Source: Aplysia californica (taxonomy: Eukaryota; Mollusca; Gastropoda; Aplysiida; Aplysiidae). Taken from it: a DNA stretch of 64,000 bases. The position numbers and the translations under genes were made by a program. The notes under the pieces are model-generated. The model had not been told where the DNA came from. It saw nothing but the letters and a program-made list of their open reading frames with translations, and ran no database searches. This document shows positions 43,401-52,364 of the stretch, piece by piece; position 1 is the stretch's first letter, and every line of letters begins with the position of its first letter. The DNA lies in the NCBI RefSeq assembly GCF_000002075.1, contig NW_004797286.1:239627-303626 (forward strand), given 5' to 3'.

Positions 43401-46400
43401 AGGCCCCAAGATCTGGAATGCTTTACCAAGTACTTAAAGAGAGATCAAATCTTTTGATTCATTCAAATGTCAGCTGAGGTCGTTTCTGGTTTTAAATTTA
43501 AATTAAATGAATATTTGGAGGGATTTTCTTTCAGTCAGAACACATCGTTTTATGTTACTGTTACATTGTACGTTGTACTGTATTGTAAAGCTCTCAGAGC
43601 CTGTGTAACTGTGTACTTAAATCGTGGTTCAGCACTATATAAATGTCACTTATTATTAACTAACCACTTCCTTTTCTTAAAAATTACTTTACAAATCAAA
43701 TATAATATATCCTGTTGTATGAGTGTGCACAACATCATAATAGACCCGTGTAGGCCTACAAAGTTTCATCCAATTCGGTTCATAAACAATTGAGTAGAGA
43801 CTAGATGTCTAGACTGAATACAAATTTCTGTGGAAAAATTTGCGAAATTTTTATGAGAAAAGCACAAAAACGATCAAAAAAGTATTCACTGACAATATCT
43901 CGATATTTTGTTCCCACACTTTCTAGCGAGCGTGGTGTCAATCCTGGGAATGCAAAAAGCAGAAATTGAGCTAAACGCCAAACATATAATGTTTGTTTGT
44001 TGTTTTTAAAAATAATTTAAAGTCAAGGGGTGGAGGTGGTTGGCCTTTATTCTAAACGTTTTCTGTTATCATTCTCTCTTCAGTCCATGGAGGATTATGG
44101 AAGATTGTGGAGGTGCCTTCTCCATGGGAGCCATTGGAGGCTCTCTTTTTCATGGTATCAAGGGCTATAGGAATGCTCCCAGTGTAAGTATTCATGCCCG
44201 AAGGGGTACTTGTTCTCTATACTAATAATGCCAAATTGTCTTTCCTCTCAATGTTTGTTGTTGATATTAATACTAAAGTTAACCTTTTTAGAGAACTGCT
44301 GGGTGTTAACTTTTTCTTTTCAGTCAAGACAGTAGTCTATTTATAGTTTTACCTGTTAAGAAAGCTCTGTGGTCTTTGCCTTTTCAATCATTATTTTCCA
44401 TTGCCATTCATGTATTATGTGCGGGGGCTCTCGTGGCCTAGAGGGTAAGGTGTTGGCCTCTCATTCAAAGGTCTCGGGTTCGAATCCGGGTAGCAACCGA
44501 AAAAATTTTTTCTCTAAAATTGTCTCATTTCACCTCCTTTTCTGCTCTCCAGCAATATTCTGTCATCTGCTTTCGTCTCCTCTTTCTGCCCCCACCCCCT
44601 CACCTCCTTTGCCCCCTCCTTTGACTGCTACTCCTTGACTCCTTCTTACAGCTGTCTTTCTACCACACCCCTGGTCTTCTGGTAGGAAAGATCTACACCT
44701 AGCCTTCTCGGACAAGGGTGAAAAATCTCGGAGGGCCCGTGTGCAAGTTGCGCACGTTAAAGATCCCTTTGTGGTCTAAAATCAATAAGAGTAGGCTTCG
44801 GCCGCCACCTGTGCAAAATTCAAAATTTCCTACCAACTAAAAAGTATTAGGTGTGTCCCGCGCGCTCATATATGACCTTATGAAGTTGCGAGCGCCGTAA
44901 AACACTTACCAAAAAGTAAAAATTGTATTATATGCCGTATAAAAGAAGTAACAAGTTTTGAATTTTCAGGTTAATCTGAATCACTGAAGCACCACTGCAT
45001 TGTCTCTCATTGCTTCCTTTCTTTACTTTTTTGCAGGGCAACTATAGACGTTTGATCAGCAGCTTCGTCACACTGAAAGAAAGGGCTCCTGTTGTTGGAG
45101 GTAAGATTATCAATTATGTTCAGAATTATTATGAGGAAGGCCCTTCTTAAGAATTCTGTCATGTTACACTGGGATGTGTTTTGAGAGCCAAATAGATAAA
45201 ATATCCTGACAAAATCTAGACATTTATATCATTTTCTTTAAGCAAAAAAAAATAAGGTAAGAAAAACGGTTACTGTTTATGTTCTCAGCATTATTTTCTA
45301 AGTTTACGCCATAGTTGTTGTGTCTATTAACTGTCTTTATGTTTGCAAATGCGACTGTAAATTTTCAATTCTTTTCAAGGGGCATCCTTAAGTAACCTTT
45401 AGTGTCGTAAGTTTTTCCCAATTATTACTCTCTATTATTGTTGTTCTGACTTTTTTTCAATGGAACAGTTAAAGATGAGTCATGGTACAGTTTTCTAAAT
45501 AACTTAAATATTTGTGCACAGATTTCTTTCAAATTTTCATACAAAGTAGATAAATGGACTGGCTACCCTACATGCAGCAATGACTCTAAAAGTGGGTCAT
45601 GGTGACCCATGGGAGTGAGCACTGTTGACCTAATAATGAAATTTACTCATTTTTTTCATGGCTAATGAGCAATGTCCATTGTAACATTATTATGCCTCAA
45701 AACAGTCATTACAGAGTCTTTTGTTTCAAGCAGGGCGGTGGGTTGTTGCTTGCACTAGTTTGCCTGGCTTTGTGTGATTTCCTTGCTTCTTACACTAAGC
45801 TTTTAACCCCTATCAAGACACTCGTCTCCTTTGCCCAGCATTTTATTGGTTTGGTTAGCGAATGTCATTTTAAAAATTCTCCATAAAATATTCGACAGGT
45901 TCTGAGTCTAGGTCTAACATTTTAGAGAGACCATAGAATAGATCTCTGAATGGCAAAACCTTTCCCCAAGGTCTGTGCAGTCATAACTCCACCTATCAGT
46001 GGGTGTGGCACATGCATCACCATCAGCTGTGACTGTGCCTGAGTTCCCAGAACTAGATGTAGGCCTAGCACCACTGCTCTTTTCACTGTCATTATCTGAA
46101 TCATGACTTCCCATCAACTGCTGCACATTAAAGTCATTCTCAATTGAGATATCTGACTGAATATCTTCAGCACCACTGTCAGGAATGTGAAATAACTCAA
46201 ATAAATTTCGCCCTGAAGGACTAGGCAACTCATCTTCAGATAAATCATTCATCTCGCTTCTTCATAGCCACCAGCTCTCTCAATTCAGTTTTCAAAACTT
46301 TCTCCTGTGCAAGCAAACTTTAAGCCCGGTCCCAGAGTGGCTCTGTAGGTATGACCTGTAGCTCGCCTGGCGCACGCCATGTGCGTGTCAGCACAGCCGC

Positions 46401-46597
46401 TCTATGGGTTGGCGCCTGTGTCTCAGCGAGTGCGAGGCACACTCGCTGCGTCTCAGCACAGCCGCACTGTGTGTTGACGTGTGTAGGTGTGCAACTGACG
46501 GGTCTGCCTTGCTATGTTTAGGTACTGTGTAATCCAAGACCAATTATACCAAGATGGGACAACTCTTCTTCACGTCATGTGCCAAGTGCACACCTCA

Positions 46598-46649
<52 letters not shown>

Positions 46650-49600
46650 TGCAGCTGCGCGCGGCGATAGTTTACATTGGTAGTGCAAGGCTAGATCTAG
46701 GCCTAGGCCTACGACAACAGTCAAAACCAGGTCAGCCTCTCGATTCGAAGTTTCTAAGAGTATGATAAAGTGCATTTCTGGGTGATTTTGTGGCCAAGTG
46801 TTGATGCTAGCAATATTTAATAGTAAAGCACCTAATAATACTTCTTGTTGATTTTGATGATCTTTGAAGAGTTTCAGTCGAAAATAAACACGAAGCGAGG
46901 CGACACATGTCCGCCATTTTTACAACACTGTTGAATAACACGTCTGAGGCATCACACATCTCAGCTGACAAAAAACAGACGACACAGCGACGCTGCTTAA
47001 GCACACGATAATCATCATAATGTATACATTCATTTGCACGGTGCGAGCTACAGGTCAGACCTACAGAGCCACTCTGGGACCGGCCTAATAGTAATACAGT
47101 TGTTTCCCCTGACACAGGCAGCAGAAAGTAGTGATTGCTAACTGGGGTCAATTGAGAGCAGCGTTTTTCAGCGGTATAGTATTCTAGGGCAGCAACGGTT
47201 TCGGGCGCTAGAGGTTAAACATAAAAGAGGCTCAAGTATCTTTTAGTAAATCATATGTGTCATTACACGCTGAGTACACTAAGGTCCATGTCAGTTCCAG
47301 CATTACAAAGCAGAAAAATATAATTCAAGCGAGTGCCACGTTCACCTAGTCTTCTATGTACTTTGAGTGTGCGAACACTGTTCTACGGAGTATCTTTAAC
47401 TTATCTAGCTTGTAATTTTTTAAATATGTGAGGCATCGTGGTGGAATCAGGCTCTCGTCAATTTTTGGGCATGTAGAGTTATTAGTATCATCTTAAAGCT
47501 TGTTCACTTGTCTTTATTTTGATGAAAAAAATATCCATTTATCTTGAATACAAGTTGAGATATTTGCGAATGAAGGTTTGGATTACCTGTTTTCAGAGGT
47601 AAAATTAGAGAGAAAATGGCAGCCAAAGATTAGTTATTTCCTTAGCTTAAGAGTCCGTGGTAACTGAAAATCTACATTTGTTGTGCCTTTAATCAACATT
47701 TTAAAGAAATGTCCACATAGAAATGAGTTCTTTAATGGGCATGAACGATGTTGAGCCAAAAAAAAAATTTGATAAAAATTCACAAACCTGCAGAAAAATG
47801 CAAGTTTCTTCACTTTGATTATTTTGACGAGAACCTGATTCCACCACGCTGCCTCACATATTGTCTTCTCTTTTATGTTCTTTCTAGTACAAGTCATCCT
47901 TTGAAGTAACAACATGGGGTTGATTGTAGGCTGCTCAAATCAATTTTAAAAAGGCTCAAGTAGTTGCAGAATGGGCAGCACAATTTACCAAGATCTATAC
48001 TAGACAGGCAACACACAGGCCAGTTTGAAAATGTTTGCAAATTATTGAGAAAGCTCCCTCTAAATATCATTTGCCAGCTTCTGTTTACAAAGGTAATGAG
48101 TAAAATGTACTAGTCAGTTTGGGCTCGGATAGTTTCAATTCATCTTAAGTAGCAGAAGAAATTTGTGAGTACTACTTGCACAAGGATGCTGAAGGAAAGT
48201 TTTTTTTAATGTAAAAAATCTCTATTCTATTGCTGGGATAAGTGCACACAAGATTTGTCTTTATGCCTCAGGCCTGATTACTGAAGCCAATTTACTTTTT
48301 CACATACAGTGGAACTTGGCTTCAACGAAAGGAGATGGATTCCCCATTTTTTATTTTTTTGGGGGGGTTTTTTCTTCTTTAAAATCAATAAAAATAACGC
48401 GGATTCAACGAACATTTAAATCAGCGAGCTCAGATTCAACGAGGTTGCTTCCAGGGTGAACAGCCCCCGCAGGCGTGGCTTGGCTCATTTTTCTCCCAAA
48501 ACGAACTTTATTCCTCGCTGGAAAACATCCATTGCACCTGCATCGTGAACCATTATTCACTTAGCTGATTGCATGCGACCAATCAGCGGCCTTCTTTCAT
48601 TCCCACACATGCATTGTTGGCACACGCACGTGTCTACTCTAGTGTGTGTCGGGGTTGGGCAGGCGGCCTGCACACATGTGACTGTGTGTGGGTGTCAGGG
48701 GAAGGGGGGGCACCAGCGGTCCTGGCGTGGAACGTCGCAGATACCAACACGTCAGTCTTTTTTCCCCCGGCAACTGATCATTATTACAATGATGAAAAGA
48801 TAGTCTTGAAGTAAATCTAATTAATGAATTATGCATTGGTCTAAGGAATCAAAAGTTGCTGTATGCTAGGCTCTACACAGCAACACAACCTTTTGGCAAA
48901 CAATCGAGATGACGCAGGCGTGCATTTGAGTAAGTTGGTCTTCTTTTTTTTTTTGCCCAGCTCATAATATGCAGGCATTTTAGGCACCACTTGTTACTTC
49001 TCTTTATACATTACTTGCTCAGTGCCTATAATTATCCACACAAAACCTCATGTTTGTTTATAAAGAACTCTCGGATTCAACAGGATTTTAGGTCAGGCCC
49101 AGCGACCTCGTTGAATCCGAGTTCCGCAGTTTCATCCGAGCAGCTCACATTCTGGTCGTGGTTTCATTCACATTGCTGCTCGGTCTGTGGTATATATTTT
49201 TAATTTGCATTTATTGTTTCTCCATAGGAAAAGAGCCAAAATGTTGTGGTTTTTATGTGGGAATTGAAAATGTGCATGCTAACCAGCTGCAGGACTGCTA
49301 GCGAAATGCTCAAAGTAAATGAAACATGCAGCAGGAAGTTGTTACAGTTCCATCTCTGTGGTCCAGTTTAGTAGAGTAAGTGAAATGCACATGTGGTGTA
49401 TTTTATTGTTTGTTCTGTCTCAATCACTATGTATCTGGATGGTCGGGCTCATGTTGTCTACTCCATGTTCTGTGTCCCCACAGGTAACTTTGCTGTGTGG
49501 GGAGGACTCTTCTCTGCCATCGACTGCACCATGGTGTACATACGCAAGAAGGAAGATCCATGGAACTCTATTACCAGCGGAGCTCTCACAGGCGCTATTT

Positions 49601-52364
49601 TGTCTGTTAGAAGTAAGGAAATTGTTCTTGATTTCAACAGTTTTTTAAAATATATTAGTAGATGGGCACTCTTGCTATTCAGACTTAACATTATGTAATG
49701 GCGTGCTGCGTAAGTGTTGTAGTTTATTTTGTTTTTGAACAGAGTGTTTATGGTAAATTCTGTTTTTGTTGCACTTGGTGGTTCATAGCTATTGCAGTGT
49801 CTAACTGATCCAATTCCAAAGCCTTAATGACAAGACACACTTGTCAATAACAATTTTGGAAATTTTAACTGGCCAAGAGAGCCAAATAACAAACACAGAC
49901 AACGTACTAGCTGAAAAGCTAAAAATTGCCCCATTGCCATGTGGTTCTTTGAAAGTAAGCTCCAGTGGCACAATGAAAAAAAGCAAAGAAGCTGTCGATG
50001 AATGGGGGGGGGGGGGGGGTTCTCCCCCAACCCACCACATCACCCCACACCACCCCCTGTTTCTTCTCTAAACTGGGAGGGGGATAATGCCTATTGTACA
50101 TAAAGTGAGGTCAGCGAAGGTATTATGATCACAGTTCTGATGGAGAATTACTTGCACAGATTCCAGACCTGCTGTTTACTTCTGCTCATAAAATTTTCCT
50201 GTCTAGCTATTATTGAAAAAATAATTGTTGTACCGTATTCATCAAACAAGAACTGTTCTTTGATATTGCATTTTTCTGTAGTCATTATAGGCTTATATTA
50301 TTATTTTGTAAAAAGAGTTTGATTTGACCCTAGCAAAACCATTGTTTCATATCTGAATTGGCAGTCTGACCTTCATATCATAATCATGTGTCTCATTGAT
50401 TCCATCCCCTTCTTTTTTTTTCAGATGGAACTGGAGCAATCATTGGCTCTGCTGTTATTGGTAAGTGGTTTGCAAATTACAGACAATGACATTGTAGTAA
50501 TACTTACCGTACCAGTTCACTATTTATTTTCAGTTTTGGTAACATTGTGTCAGTCTGTGGGATTTTTTTGGGGGGGGGGGGGGGGGGGTTGTTTTGATAT
50601 TGTTGTCATATGAATGGCAGGCTTGTTTACACTGTTCCTGAACCTGAATACTCTTCAGTTGAAAGACAGCCAGGTATAAATCTCTTGCACTTTTGTTTAC
50701 TTCATTTATTTTCTGTAATGTTTTATCGTAAAGTCCCATTTTCAGTTTTTGTCTATCTGGCTTTCCTATTCCCAGCATTAAATAATTGTTCTTGTCTTGA
50801 TGTAGGTAGCGTAAACACGGCCTCGCAGGCACTCGCGGCCTTCTGAACGCTTGGTATTGGTGAAATCGGGTTAATTCATATCACTGTCTCTTTGCACTTT
50901 CGCTATAAAACATCAAATGCTGCACACCTTGTAATTTAAGCTTTTCCTCGTTACAATGGTGTAAGTTGTTTATATGTCCGATTGTTAGAAGCTGGAGAAT
51001 CGCCATCGAAACCAAAGCCCCACGTGGTCTGCCAGTTTAAAAGTTGACACGGGTGCATTCATCAAATGTTTGGCGGAAAGATTATTGATTAAATGCCGTC
51101 TTTTCGTTGGTGGAGAACTGTAGAGCTTTAGGCGGGCTTTGCCATGGTATGTATTTGGCCGTTGGCGTTTAATTAGAAAGCCTTTTAAAATATTGTCGAA
51201 GTTTTCAAAGATCATTTTTTTACACGAAATATGTAAAATACAGACCAAGAAAAAGTACCATTAGAAAGATCAGTTCATTTTTCATTAGAATAAAGTAATC
51301 CGCTTCGAATTATTTTGCATCTATCCCTCCGCGAAACTCGGAAAGCATGTGACCCCCCACGGGGGAGCGCTCGCTACACTACAGTGTATGGAGCCGACTC
51401 GCTCGTCGGGGGGAGTGGGGGGGGTCAACGCTCGCTGTTTTTGTCGAAATAACGATAGATCGTGTTTGCGGTGATAAAATACTGATTTGTATTGATCTTA
51501 CTGTCTTGAATGAAATTAGGCTCCATATCTATGTTATAGTTATTGTACTCTATTAATGTGGAGATGTTTGGTGCACTTGGTTCTCTTTTTGTTATCTGTC
51601 AAACATGGTTTTTGATCAAATTTTAAACAGCTACCATTTTCTAAAAAATTGACTAAGAGGTTAAAGAATGGTACCAAAATTATCAGGAGATAATGGCCTT
51701 TCATATGGAACAAATAAGTTTGGCATACAGCTACTTTGAAAATTTAGTTTCTGGTACCTTCTTGATGGACATCTCTTGAAAAACAGAAGTCCTTTTCTTC
51801 AGTGCTATCTAGTTTTGGGCTTAGAAATGAAGAGAATTTTGCATTTGTAAAAAGTGCAACAGAGTCCACTTAAACCAAAATCTGCGCGACCTTTGGGTTT
51901 TCTGTGGTCTGGCCGGGTTTCCTGTTTAGAGGGACTGCTCAAATAGAAGGGAGAAAAAGAAAACTAATTTTATTTTCTTTCAGTTTACAAATGTTTTTGG
52001 TTAACCAAGCTTGTTCAGTTTAAGCAGATTCCTTTGTATATAATATATTGTAAGAATGTTTGATGCCATGTGAGTCTATAAAATTTAGATACAGCATCTT
52101 TAATTTTAAGCCATGTTTATGCCTATGGTGTTTGTCACTTTTGTGTTAATCTAGACTCCAGGTATTGTTTATTATAACATGTTTTTACCGAATATTGCTT
52201 AAATGAACTATGATTTGTTTGTAAAGGGGGCATTTGTTTTGTTTCTTGCAGCGAATCGTATCATGGAGGAAGACCCTGCTTTGGCCGGCCAACAAATTCC
52301 AATGGGTTCTATAGGGTCACAAGAAGGAGGATCTATATTTGGTTCACAAGCCTCATATCAGTGA
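35066..52364 (+). CDS. TIMM17: Mitochondrial import inner membrane translocase subunit Tim17, six exons found
   Basis: Tim17 is a multi-pass inner-membrane subunit of the TIM23 presequence translocase. Exons: 35066-35091, 44084-44183, 45037-45100, 49484-49612, 50425-50460 and 52252-52364 (TGA); phases join throughout. The product starts [20 protein letters not shown], then [20 protein letters not shown] (TM1, with the GxxxG-like pattern), [20 protein letters not shown] (TM2), [20 protein letters not shown] (family signature) and [12 protein letters not shown]. The family normally continues GGxLLALIEGxGI before the tail; here [15 protein letters not shown] follows directly. The sum is 155 residues against about 171 in human. 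I could not find the missing segment in intron 5 (50461-52251). The flanking introns are both phase 1, so one skipped or lost exon would keep the frame. Shares a promoter with ZCRB1. Paralogue A or B cannot be told. Confidence 0.92.
35425..35486. repeat. AGATCT hexamer run
   Basis: A run of AGATCT units with TTCTAGATCTATA variants. Similar words are scattered over the window (16026, 24064, 30032, 36164, 38934, 39371, 41101, 42513). Confidence 0.8.
35685..35870 (+). mobile_element. Trace of an LTR-type element (LTR end plus primer-binding-like site)
   Basis: TGTAAGAACC at 35685 and TTGTAACA ending at 35849 have LTR-like TGT...ACA ends about 165 bp apart. TTGGCGCCCG follows at once, as in primer-binding sites of Ty3/Gypsy elements. 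No second LTR and no pol were found, so at most this is a fossil fragment. The call may be wrong. Confidence 0.25.
35875..36092. repeat. Cluster of hairpins and palindromes
   Basis: TATGGGGTACA (35877-35887) pairs with TGTACCCCATA after a short loop. Then come three tandem palindromes built on CTTATTTAGGCC...GGCCTAAATAAG, separated by GGTAAGGGAGGGGGGGTTTAG-type spacers; the third has lost its central bases and is a perfect TTATTTAGGCCTAAATAA. A related TTATTTAGGCCACATG word lies at 57559. Confidence 0.75.
36277..37110 (+). pseudogene. Unrecognised coding-like segment
   Basis: From about 36277 to 36708 a plus-strand frame without ATG stays open for roughly 143 codons. It has an internal repeat ([20 protein letters not shown]) and reads on through [18 protein letters not shown] and [18 protein letters not shown]. 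After stops, 36709-37110 carries [20 protein letters not shown] and a Lys/Glu-rich coil ([18 protein letters not shown]). Composition looks protein-coding, but I do not recognise the family. It sits in TIMM17 intron 1 and is likely the relic of a mobile element. Confidence 0.4.
37144..38995 (+). repeat. Tandem repeat of about 70 bp split by a LINE
   Basis: One unit lies left of the LINE (37144-37213) and two to three diverged units right of it (38797-38965). The common words are GTGAGTTTGTTGTGATA, GTGGAAGAGTAAAATGAAGC and GTACTTGTGTGTGAG. This is consistent with the LINE having inserted into a small tandem array. Confidence 0.65.
37217..38796 (-). mobile_element. 5'-truncated LINE, antisense in TIMM17 intron 1
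   Basis: Minus-strand frames read [40 protein letters not shown] (RT motif A), [17 protein letters not shown] (motif B), YHFYADDTQ (catalytic YADD), [19 protein letters not shown] and [14 protein letters not shown]. The C-terminal part reads [20 protein letters not shown] and [20 protein letters not shown]. At least three disruptions (about 38600, 38440 and 37823) break it. The 3' end is GAGCGCTATATAAATATC and an (ATT)n tail at 37230-37250, typical of CR1/L2-group LINEs. The endonuclease is missing. A second 3' end copy lies at 43285-43660. Confidence 0.9.
39000..40037. other. TIMM17 intron 1, low-copy words and small hairpins
   Basis: GACGGTATGGGGTACAT-type words (39140, 39350) echo 35870-35910. 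Minisatellite-like GTACACGGTAATCG occurs near 39433, and a GGGGGGAGACCCCCC hairpin near 39690. No exon seen. Confidence 0.4.
40038..41100. mobile_element. Palindromic 1063-bp element with subterminal repeats
   Basis: Left end GAGTAGCTGGCCCAACCCGC and right end (reverse complement) GAGTACCTGGCCCAACCTGC continue into GACCAC: inverted repeats of 26 bp with two mismatches. TA lies at both flanks. Inside, three TATTCACACC(GG)GTGTGCG-type words on the left (40149-40235) face three on the right in inverted arrangement (TTCACACACCCTGTGCGAAT, 40741-40830). The centre holds a long (CT)n tract and a poly-G run. No transposase; superfamily unknown. Confidence 0.7.
40384..40457. repeat. (CT)n microsatellite
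   Basis: More than 70 nt of pure CT dinucleotide within the palindromic element. The apparent Arg-Glu frame on the other strand is an artefact. Confidence 0.95.
41119..41385 (+). repeat. Higher-order minisatellite, about 102-bp unit
   Basis: Two nearly identical units, about 41128-41229 and 41230-41331, each with AACCGGGCATGTTGGTCTAG, TAAGTACAGTAGTTTCAGTG and TACACGATAACGGGGCAAG, then a partial third. The last words relate it to the CGGTAACCGG arrays at 26.5 and 34 kb. Confidence 0.8.
41402..41664 (-). repeat. Interspersed repeat, empty-site copy
   Basis: Reverse complement of 28520-28772 joined directly to 29635-29712. At the junction it reads TTTTTAAAAAAAGGTAGAG where the other copy has the 862-bp insertion. 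Confidence 0.8.
42064..42420 (+). mobile_element. SINE-A, 5'-truncated
   Basis: Starts in the pyrimidine-rich body (CCCCCTCACCTCCTTTGCCC), then GTGTGCAAGTTGCGCACGTT, AAAGATCCC, and the 3' stem GCGCTC...GAGCGC with GTAAAAAC. It lacks the tRNA-like head seen at 44423. Confidence 0.8.
42584..43249. mobile_element. Candidate element with GGGGTGAGAAT ends
   Basis: GGGGTGAGAATAGC on the left and its counterpart GGGGTGAGAATTTACC (reverse complement of the right end) are each followed by a second inverted GCTATTCTCACC word, so each end can fold by itself. Length about 666 bp. No target duplication is clear. Confidence 0.4.
43285..43660 (+). mobile_element. LINE 3'-end fragment, same family as 37217-38796
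   Basis: Reads [20 protein letters not shown] and [20 protein letters not shown] with one stop, then CTCTCAGAGCCTGTGTAACT and GCACTATATAAATG. It matches the C-terminal ORF and 3' tail of the intron-1 LINE. Confidence 0.8.
44423..44924 (+). mobile_element. SINE-A, full-length tRNA-derived copy
   Basis: The head GGGGGCTCTCGTGGCCTAGA gives a Pol III A box and GGGTTCGAATCC a B box. The body is pyrimidine-rich, then GTGTGCAAGTTGCGCACGTT, and the 3' stem GCGCTC...GAGCGC followed by GTAAAAC. An 11-bp target duplication GTATTATGTGC / GTATTATATGC (44412-44422, 44925-44935) frames it. In TIMM17 intron 2. Confidence 0.9.
45914..46316 (-). pseudogene. Unrecognised acidic open frame
   Basis: A 112-codon minus-strand frame (46252-45914) begins [20 protein letters not shown] and is rich in Asp, Ser and Glu. 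Just upstream another frame reads [20 protein letters not shown] before a stop. It may be the N-terminal piece of a transposase or a lost exon, but I recognise no domain. It lies beside the Harbinger-type MITE and opposite to TIMM17, in intron 3. Confidence 0.3.
46324..47085. mobile_element. PIF/Harbinger-type MITE, 762 bp
   Basis: Left end GCCCGGTCCCAGAGTGGCTC and right end (reverse complement) GGCCGGTCCCAGAGTGGCTC extend as inverted repeats to about 43 bp with two differences. The flanks are TAA / TAA (46321-46323, 47086-47088), the 3-bp target of PIF/Harbinger elements. The interior holds a poly-C/(CA)n run and no transposase. Well-preserved ends suggest a fairly young insertion. Confidence 0.8.
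47427..47858. mobile_element. MITE with TGTGAGG ends, copy 2 (432 bp)
   Basis: Ends TGTGAGGCATCGTGGTGGAA and (reverse complement) TGTGAGGCAGCGTGGTGGAA, TA on both sides, body matching 22776-23203 end to end. In TIMM17 intron 3. Confidence 0.85.
48307..49129. mobile_element. Non-autonomous pogo/Tigger-type element, about 823 bp
   Basis: Left end CAGTGGAACTTGGCTTCAAC and right end (reverse complement) CTGCGGAACTCGGATTCAAC are inverted repeats; the left is preceded by TA. A second CAGATTCAACGAGG word lies at 48430. Part of the interior recurs inverted at 29040-29340. No transposase frame. Confidence 0.7.
50461..52251 (+). other. TIMM17 intron 5, no exon found
   Basis: Checked for the expected GGxLLALIEG segment; none seen in any plus-strand frame. 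It holds a poly-G run at 50568-50588 and a GC-rich hairpin patch at 51350-51425. Confidence 0.5.

Noticed and set aside
44429-44500. tRNA gene
   Set aside because: A and B boxes are present, but the sequence is the head of SINE-A, repeated at 59147, and the cloverleaf acceptor stem is not formed.
49801-50101. Minus-strand Pro-rich frames
   Set aside because: Products of a poly-G run and TGGTGTGG words in TIMM17 intron 4; no homology.
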